53,305 nucleotides of DNA. Origin: Burkholderiaceae bacterium 16 (lineage in GTDB: Bacteria; Pseudomonadota; Gammaproteobacteria; Burkholderiales; Burkholderiaceae). Made by a program: the position numbers and the translations under genes. Under the pieces are notes generated by a model. That model did no database searches and was not told the origin of the DNA. It saw nothing but the letters and a program-made list of their open reading frames with translations. Shown one piece after another: positions 48,764 to 53,305 of this stretch; positions within the stretch are counted from its first letter, which is position 1; every line of letters begins with the position of its first letter. The stretch covers positions 1 to 53,305 of the forward strand of contig JYOD01000060.1 of the NCBI GenBank assembly GCA_000955785.1. The letters run 5' to 3'.

Positions 48764-49339
48764 ATGAGCCGGCGAATGACGTATCATTTTGCGTGTCTTA
48801 TGCCGGATCGCCGGCCAGCCACCCCTCCCGACGACCAGACGACGACAACACAGGCCATGATGGAAATCTGCCTTGGCACCCGGCCCCGCGATGAGCGGGC
48901 ATTCGCCGCTCCCGGCGAACCGTACTACCGTGAGCTGGCCACCATCGACGCGCTGGCCTATCGACGGATGCTGGATCGGGTGTTCTGGTATCCCCCGGCC
49001 GATCTCTTGCGCTTCGAAGTACAGGCCACGCCATCGGACAAAGGGAGCGAATACGCCGTCGTTGCGTACATGCGGGGTGCGGGTATGCACTGGTTCGATG
49101 CCGATGCGATCCCTGGTCGTTGGGACACAATTGCCACGTTTGAGCTTTCGTGGTCTGTCTCGCAGTTACACGCCGCACATCACGGCCTGGATCCCTGTGG
49201 CTTTGAGAAGCCCGGGGGCAAGCCGGGGCAGGAGCGCATGCCGGACTACGCTGCCATGCAGGACCCAGCCGAGACGGCGCGCTATCGGGCGAGTGTCGTG
49301 AACCGCTTGCGTAAGGCTGGCGTGCCCCGGGAAGCATAG
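48764..49339 (+). CDS. hypothetical protein
   Basis: Up to 191 residues from ATG 48764; ATGs at 48776 and 48857 are alternatives, and the protein-like part begins near the last (MMEICLGTRPRDERAF). The core (YYRELATIDALAYRRMLDRV, DLLRFEVQATPSDKGSEYAV) is a mixed alpha/beta domain I do not recognise; the end is basic and helical (RASVVNRLRKAGV). Divergent from the helicase run, with an 18-bp palindrome just upstream. Confidence 0.55.
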   Translation: MSRRMTYHFACLMPDRRPATPPDDQTTTTQAMMEICLGTRPRDERAFAAPGEPYYRELATIDALAYRRMLDRVFWYPPADLLRFEVQATPSDKGSEYAVVAYMRGAGMHWFDADAIPGRWDTIATFELSWSVSQLHAAHHGLDPCGFEKPGGKPGQERMPDYAAMQDPAETARYRASVVNRLRKAGVPREA

Positions 49340-49700
49340 GGCTTTATCAGCGGCACGCTTTGCGGTATCCTGCGGGCTACTTCAGCGTCTCCGACGCATC
49401 GACCCTTGCCGAATTTCCTCGGCATCTGCCATAGAGGCTTGTCCTCGATGGGCAGGCTCCACATCCAACTCTTGGTGTCTGTCCCATGCTCAGGTCTGCT
49501 TGGCCTTTCAGGTGCAAGCAACGCATCTTCTTTCCGTCTAGCGGTACGGTGATCTTCGGCGTTCCTCGTCGCTGGTCTAACCGCTTTTGTCTTTCCATCG
49601 ATCCGGCCAGCGCATTGCGCTGACGGAACCTCACGCCATTTTTCCACCCTTCGGGATACACATCCCGCAAGGGGGTGTTCCCAATCTTTGGAGCACCGCC
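49340..49700 (+). promoter_or_regulatory. intergenic region with structured leader
   Basis: 361 bases without a gene. Near 49388 is GCGTCTCCGACGC followed by ATCGA, the same design as the leader at 33566; TGCCGA/TCGGCA forms another hairpin just after, then a long stretch leads to hairpin H6. It probably carries the promoter and 5' leader of the 152-residue gene. Confidence 0.45.
49647..49673 (+). other. nested intercistronic-type hairpin H6
   Basis: CCCTT (49647-49651) with AAGGG (49669-49673) encloses GGGAT (49653-49657) with ATCCC (49662-49666) around ACAC. It lies 27 bases before the ATG at 49701. Confidence 0.5.
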
Positions 49701-50159
49701 ATGCAAGCACTTTCCCAACAAACCATTCTGAATGCACGAGTCGTAGCCGACCAGGCCGCCATTCATGCCGAATCGCGTAGCGCAGCAAAGGAAATCGTTA
49801 GGCGCTTCCTGCTGGCCAAGCGCGAGCTTGAACGCCAGCCCGTGAGCGCAGTGGTCTTGCGCAAGAGCTTCCTCTTCGGGGACTCGAATCGTATGTGTGC
49901 CACGAGCATCGAGAACATGCGTTGTTCGTTCGCGGCACTCGCTCAGTTCGCGGGCGCTAGCGGCCTTGCAGAGTTGGCGGTCGCGATTGAAGGACTGGAT
50001 CTGACCTTGCCGTACTCGCATTTGTCGCGGCAACTCCCTGGCCTTCGTATGCTGTTCAACAAGGGCTGGTGCGAGTTCCGCTTTGACGCAGAAGAGGGCG
50101 AGAAGCTGCTCTCCTTTGCCAATGATCACGGCGCTACCTTCCGGTTTGATCATTGCTGA
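49701..50159 (+). CDS. hypothetical protein
   Basis: 152 residues from the ATG at 49701 (MQALSQQTILNARVVADQAA), preceded by TTGGAG. A helical N-terminal half (IHAESRSAAKEIVRRFLLAK) is followed by a mixed domain (IENMRCSFAALAQFAGASG, LSRQLPGLRMLFNKGWCEFR). The frame extends upstream but that part is not protein-like and crosses hairpin H6. Family unrecognised. Confidence 0.65.
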   Translation: MQALSQQTILNARVVADQAAIHAESRSAAKEIVRRFLLAKRELERQPVSAVVLRKSFLFGDSNRMCATSIENMRCSFAALAQFAGASGLAELAVAIEGLDLTLPYSHLSRQLPGLRMLFNKGWCEFRFDAEEGEKLLSFANDHGATFRFDHC

Positions 50160-50188
50160 CCATTGGCCTTTTCGCCGCGTCCTTTCCA

Positions 50189-50214
50189 CCCCATGGGGCC
50201 ACGTCCCCATGGGG
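50189..50214 (+). other. intercistronic hairpin H7
   Basis: CCCCATGGGG occurs twice (50189-50198 and 50205-50214) separated by CCACGT; because the word is its own reverse complement the copies form a 10-bp stem. It lies between the 152- and 67-residue genes. Confidence 0.55.
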
Positions 50215-50242
50215 CAGGGCTCCATCTTCATTCTGAGCCATC

Positions 50243-50446
50243 ATGTCTATTCTTGAGACCCGTGAAACGGCCCTCGCCACTGCTGCGTTGGTCGTCCTGC
50301 TGTTTGCTGCCCTGTTCTTCATTGTCACGACGGCAAATCTGTCCCTGCTAACGCTGCAACTTGTCTCGTGCCTGACTATCGCGATGTCGATAATCGGCGC
50401 CTGGACCATCGCGTCTTTCAACCAGCTCTCCGATCGGCGGGGCTAA
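50243..50446 (+). CDS. 67-residue two-helix membrane protein
   Basis: MSILETRETALATAALVVLL... with two hydrophobic helices (ALVVLLFAALFFIVTTANLS, LVSCLTIAMSIIGAWTIASF) and a short polar end. There is no strong ribosome site, but translation is plausible. It follows the 152-residue gene on the same strand. Function unknown. Confidence 0.55.
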   Translation: MSILETRETALATAALVVLLFAALFFIVTTANLSLLTLQLVSCLTIAMSIIGAWTIASFNQLSDRRG

Positions 50447-50675
50447 GGCCGCGTTAGCGAGCCGCATCCTCCCTTTACTCTTGTCGTGCGATCCCTTGTC
50501 CGGGCTGTCATTCGTCGGGATCTCTTGGGATTTCGCAGGTCGGCATGAGGGCTTTGACCGTTGGTGGTTGCAGCCTGCCGGCGGCGGCGTCGCGGCCACG
50601 CGTCACACATTTCTACCCAGCGGGGGTCGCCATCCCGTTGGGGCGGCTCCCTCACATCTAGTTCAGGAAGCCCAC

Positions 50676-50759
50676 ATGTTCCATTCTCCTATCCCCAAAT
50701 CGACGCGGCACCGCCAGCGTACCCATTTCTGCGTACAACGGCGGACGACCCATGAGTAA
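50676..50759 (+). CDS. possible 27-codon leader peptide of the methylase gene
   Basis: The ATG at 50676 has AGGAAG upstream, a better ribosome site than that of the methylase itself. The peptide (MFHSPIPKSTRHRQRTHFCV...) is very basic, and its stop overlaps the methylase start (ATGAGTAA). It could couple or regulate translation. Too short to confirm. A nested hairpin (about 50629-50655) precedes it. Confidence 0.35.
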   Translation: MFHSPIPKSTRHRQRTHFCVQRRTTHE

Positions 50760-51648
50760 TCGGACCGCGCAAAAGATGTTCAATCGGACCGCCGATGAAC
50801 ACCAGAAGGCACTCGTTTCCCTAATCAAGGCGTTTGGCTACCGACACACACTAGACGAGGTGTTCGCCGATTTCGTGGAGCTTTCGGCACTGGCAGTGAG
50901 CAACGCAGTCGACAAGCACCATTTCCAGGCACGGGAAGAGCGGTACCTTGCGATCGTGAAAAAGTACGATCCTGCAGACTTCAAGCGATTCCCACAGATG
51001 CTTGGGGCATTGACGGCTTGCTTTGAAGACCGCGTGCAGCGGCTAGTTCCAGGCGGTGAGGGGTTGGCCGATGTGCTGGGCCAGACCTACATGATGTTGG
51101 AGCTTGGGAGCAGTAGGGCGGGGCAGTTTTTTACTCCCTACTCCGTTTCTAGGATGATGGCGCTGATGAACGTGGGGGACGGTAGCCCGCACATACAGCG
51201 CGAGGGCTACGTGACCGTACACGAGCCCGCGTGCGGCGCTGGCGGGATGGTTATTGCCTGTGCTGACGCTTTCAATGACGCTGGTCACAACTACCAGGAC
51301 GTTATGCACGCGACTTGTGTCGACATCGACCCGCGCTGTGTTCACATGACGTACCTACAGTTGGCCCTACTGCATATTCCTGCGATCGTGATTCACGGTA
51401 ACGCACTCAGCAATGAGTCATGGAGCCATTGGTTCACGCCTGCCCATATTCTGGGTGGATGGGGACCGAGGCTTCGGCGGCGAAGCCGAGAAGAGGCGGT
51501 CCCAGAGCATGCCGAGCCGACAGCGACCGTAGGTGCTGACACGGTTGTACAAGGTGTGGCACCTGTAATCGTACTGCCATCGGGCGGGACAGATCCGGAG
51601 CCTCGCCCGCGAATCTGCGTTCGAGAGGACCAACTGGCGCTGTTTTGA
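50752..51648 (+). CDS. N6-adenine-methylase-like protein
   Basis: 298 residues. The helical N-terminal 120 residues are followed by GQFFTPYSVSRMMA and the SAM-binding motif I (VHEPACGAGGMVIACADAF), then CVDIDPRCVHMTYLQLALL (motif II/III region), as in type I M subunits. The catalytic (N/D)PPY motif is not seen; the expected place reads GNALSNESWSHWFTPAHILGGW. Plasmid and phage proteins of this shape exist. It has no restriction partner nearby. It may be an orphan methylase or an anti-restriction or decoy form. Confidence 0.75.
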   Translation: MSNRTAQKMFNRTADEHQKALVSLIKAFGYRHTLDEVFADFVELSALAVSNAVDKHHFQAREERYLAIVKKYDPADFKRFPQMLGALTACFEDRVQRLVPGGEGLADVLGQTYMMLELGSSRAGQFFTPYSVSRMMALMNVGDGSPHIQREGYVTVHEPACGAGGMVIACADAFNDAGHNYQDVMHATCVDIDPRCVHMTYLQLALLHIPAIVIHGNALSNESWSHWFTPAHILGGWGPRLRRRSREEAVPEHAEPTATVGADTVVQGVAPVIVLPSGGTDPEPRPRICVREDQLALF

Positions 51649-51692
51649 TTTTCCACGACGCTCCTGAGAAACAAAATGGGAACGGCGGGTTT

Positions 51693-53036
51693 TTAGGGCG
51701 TTGGGGTTGGGGCTGTTGGGGTGATTTGGAAGCCCAGAGTGGCGGCGCGGCGCCTGAGGGCGGCGATGCTGCGCTCGCGTTGCTGTTCTTCGTAGCGCTG
51801 CTGGCCCTGATCGACGAAGGCTTCGCCACGGGTCAGCATGAAGTACACCAGCCGCGCGAGCTTGTGGGCGACGGCGGTATTGGCGCGCGGCTTGTCCATG
51901 CGGCCACACAGCCGCCGATAGAACGCGCCGAGCGCCGAGTCGTTACGCGCCAGGCTCATAGCGGCTAGCTTGAGCGCCTGGCGCACCCGATTGGTGGATC
52001 GCCGGGTGCGCGCGCTGAGTACCTTGCCGCCGCTGACCTTGGTGCCGGGACACAGCCCCAGCCACGAGCAGAAGTGCTTGACGTTGGCAAAGCCTCCCAG
52101 ATCGGGACCGATCTCCGAGAGAATCGTCATCACTGTGGTGACCGCCAGGCCGTTGATGCGCGTCAGGTCGACCCCAGCCCAGCGAGCCAGGGCGGTACGT
52201 GCATCAAACTCCGGGGTATTCTTGCTGCGTCGCTTGGCCGGCCCGCTCAGCGCGACCTCGTGACGGCCCAGCGGCGCCAACAATGCCTCGATCTTCGCCT
52301 CGCACTCGAGCACCCGCTGCGCCAGGCTGTCGACCATCGCCAAGGCCTGCCCGAGCACGAACAGGTGCTCCTCGCGCCAGTTGCCGCTCAGCGCACGCTC
52401 GATGTCGTGTTCGCTGGCTTTGACGCGCCCATGGCGATGGCGCGCCAGCGTTTTGGCGTCACGCTCGCCCGCCACAATCGCCCGCACGATGGCCTGCCCG
52501 GTCATGCCCATCACGTCGCTGAGTACCTCACTGAGTTGCAGGTTCATCTGCACCAGCGCCTTCTGCATGCGCTGCACCCAGTTGGCCTGCTCGGTGAGCA
52601 GCACTTCGCGCTGACGCACCACGGCGCGCACCACGCACACCTCGTCGCCCGGGCGCCAGGCCGCTCGCAGCAGCCCCAGGCTCATCAGCTTCTGCAACCA
52701 CTGGCAGTCCTGCACGTCGCTCTTGCGGCCCGGCACGTACTTCATCTGCCGCGCATCGACCAGCCACGCCGTCAGGCCGCGCCGCTCCAGCACCTCGTAC
52801 AGTGGGATCCAGTACACTCCGGTCGACTCCAGCGCCACCGTGTCCACCCCACACGCCAGCAGCCAGTCGGCCATGGCGTTGAGGTCGTCCGTCATCGGCC
52901 CGAATTCGCGCACCGGCTCGCAGCCGGCTTGCTCAGCCAGATGCCGCGGCACCGCCACCCAGTGGCTGGACCCGCCCACATCGATCCCCGCCGCGTTCGG
53001 AAACACCTCATCGTCGTCTCGCTTGCGCATCGCCAT
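51693..53036 (-). CDS. IS110-family transposase
   Basis: 447 residues from the ATG at 53036 (MAMRKRDDDEVFPNAAGIDV), with GGAG 7 bases upstream. The RuvC-like DEDD domain includes AGIDVGGSSHWVAV, DTVALESTGVYWIPLYEVL and PGRKSDVQDCQWLQ. The C-terminal domain has INGLAVTTVMTILSEIGPDL, CSWLGLCPGTKVSGGK and the conserved Ser region (ALKLAAMSLARNDSALGAFY). These recombinases use a bridge RNA from the element's non-coding end. The gene begins about 45 bases after the methylase gene and is convergent with it; copy ends are not defined. Confidence 0.93.
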   Translation of the reverse strand: MAMRKRDDDEVFPNAAGIDVGGSSHWVAVPRHLAEQAGCEPVREFGPMTDDLNAMADWLLACGVDTVALESTGVYWIPLYEVLERRGLTAWLVDARQMKYVPGRKSDVQDCQWLQKLMSLGLLRAAWRPGDEVCVVRAVVRQREVLLTEQANWVQRMQKALVQMNLQLSEVLSDVMGMTGQAIVRAIVAGERDAKTLARHRHGRVKASEHDIERALSGNWREEHLFVLGQALAMVDSLAQRVLECEAKIEALLAPLGRHEVALSGPAKRRSKNTPEFDARTALARWAGVDLTRINGLAVTTVMTILSEIGPDLGGFANVKHFCSWLGLCPGTKVSGGKVLSARTRRSTNRVRQALKLAAMSLARNDSALGAFYRRLCGRMDKPRANTAVAHKLARLVYFMLTRGEAFVDQGQQRYEEQQRERSIAALRRRAATLGFQITPTAPTPTP

Positions 53037-53305
53037 GGCTTGCTCCAAACTGGTTAATGGACGGCAGCGCCATGGGAAGCGTCGAAGTTGACTCGATCTC
53101 CTGAACGGGATGCGCATCGCTGCGCTCACCACTGTCGCCGACGAATCCCGGACCATGCTCTCACGCGGGCTCACTCATCGGCGTGCATGCCGTGAGTGCG
53201 CACCATTGGTCTGTCGGTCATCGCAGCGCTGCCGTTCACCGGTATAGCCAATCTCTGTTTCTCTGCCAACGCCGAGCCCGCCGCGGGGGGATTGGAATGC
53301 TCTCA
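53037..53305 (-). ncRNA. candidate IS110 bridge-RNA region
   Basis: About 270 non-coding bases upstream of the transposase ATG, where IS110-group elements encode their bridge RNA. A clear stem-loop is present: CACTCA/TGAGTG (53172-53177 with 53193-53198) enclosing CGGC/GCCG with loop GTGCAT. Guide loops were not assigned. Confidence 0.4.

Larger units (their letters stand above)
51649..53305 (-). mobile_element. IS110-family insertion sequence (boundaries uncertain)
   Basis: The transposase gene plus flanking non-coding DNA. IS110 elements lack clear terminal inverted repeats and often make no target duplication, so ends cannot be set by eye. The right side may run past the window. ATGCTCTCA occurs at 53155-53163 and again at 53297-53305 and may relate to an end or target core. 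Confidence 0.6.

Noticed and set aside
49340..49380. Another GAAAG-N18-CTTTC copy before the 49.7-kb gene
   Set aside because: GGAAG and CTTTG occur but the spacing differs from the other copies.
50481..50759. 92-codon frame from a TTG upstream of the methylase gene
   Set aside because: No ribosome site at the TTG and it crosses a hairpin; only the short ATG-initiated end (50676-50759) has support.
1..53305. CRISPR arrays, tRNA or rRNA genes, antibiotic or metal resistance genes
   Set aside because: None seen in any part of the window.

Overview
The window looks like the backbone of a conjugative plasmid or integrative conjugative element from a high-GC proteobacterium, most likely Burkholderiales (Cupriavidus/Ralstonia/Burkholderia type). 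This is inferred from GC-rich codon use and gene families; no chromosomal marker or replication initiator is visible. There are no rRNA, tRNA or CRISPR features.

Layout. (1) 1-200: a candidate small RNA with its own promoter and terminator. (2) 201-13674, minus strand: a UvrD-like helicase, an AcaB/DUF1845-like protein, a DUF4400 membrane protein, the TraD/VirD4 coupling protein, a MobH/TraI_2-like protein with degenerate catalytic motifs, and VirB6, VirB5, VirB4, VirB3, VirB2 and VirB11 homologues. (3) 13675-14064: a regulatory region holding three copies of a shared inverted-repeat element. (4) 14065-28946, plus strand: VirB8, VirB9, VirB10 and two lytic transglycosylases, running into an R64-type thin-pilus set (TcpQ proteins, PilN secretin, PilO, PilP, PilQ, PilR, a frameshifted PilS, PilV). 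(5) 29000-33090, minus strand: a lipoprotein, small membrane proteins, a coiled-coil protein, and a remarkable regulator that reads as FlhD-FlhD-FlhC in one chain. (6) 33091-37640, plus strand: a regulatory region and an operon of small proteins, SSB and a Toprim primase, with strong hairpins between genes. (7) 37648-39523, minus strand: ParM-like actin, a ParR-like partner and centromere-like repeats. (8) 39524-42463: iteron-like repeats, a tyrosine recombinase and small membrane proteins. (9) 42449-48709, minus strand: accessory genes (zinc-ribbon protein, free-standing FtsK-gamma domain, DUF551 protein, frameshifted DUF1173 gene, a second UvrD-like helicase). (10) 48732-51648, plus strand: small orphans and an adenine-methylase-like protein. 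(11) 51693 to the end: an IS110-family insertion.

How it fits together. The VirB/TraD machine, the type IVb pilus and the relaxase-like protein form the transfer module; ParM/ParR, SSB, primase and recombinase maintain the element. The best candidate for something undescribed is a control layer. A single-chain FlhDC-like activator (a relative of the AcaCD/SetCD conjugation activators) occurs with an AcaB-like protein. A fixed-geometry element, GAAAG-N18-CTTTC, is found seven times (one copy degenerate) upstream of the transfer, pilus and maintenance operons, three times 5 bp from a perfect 20-bp palindrome. Separately, seven minus-strand transcription units share a CTTGAC promoter with an unusually short 15-bp spacer.

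Two genes (pilS and the DUF1173 gene) each appear to lack one base. All calls come from reading sequence and translations; no database search was run.
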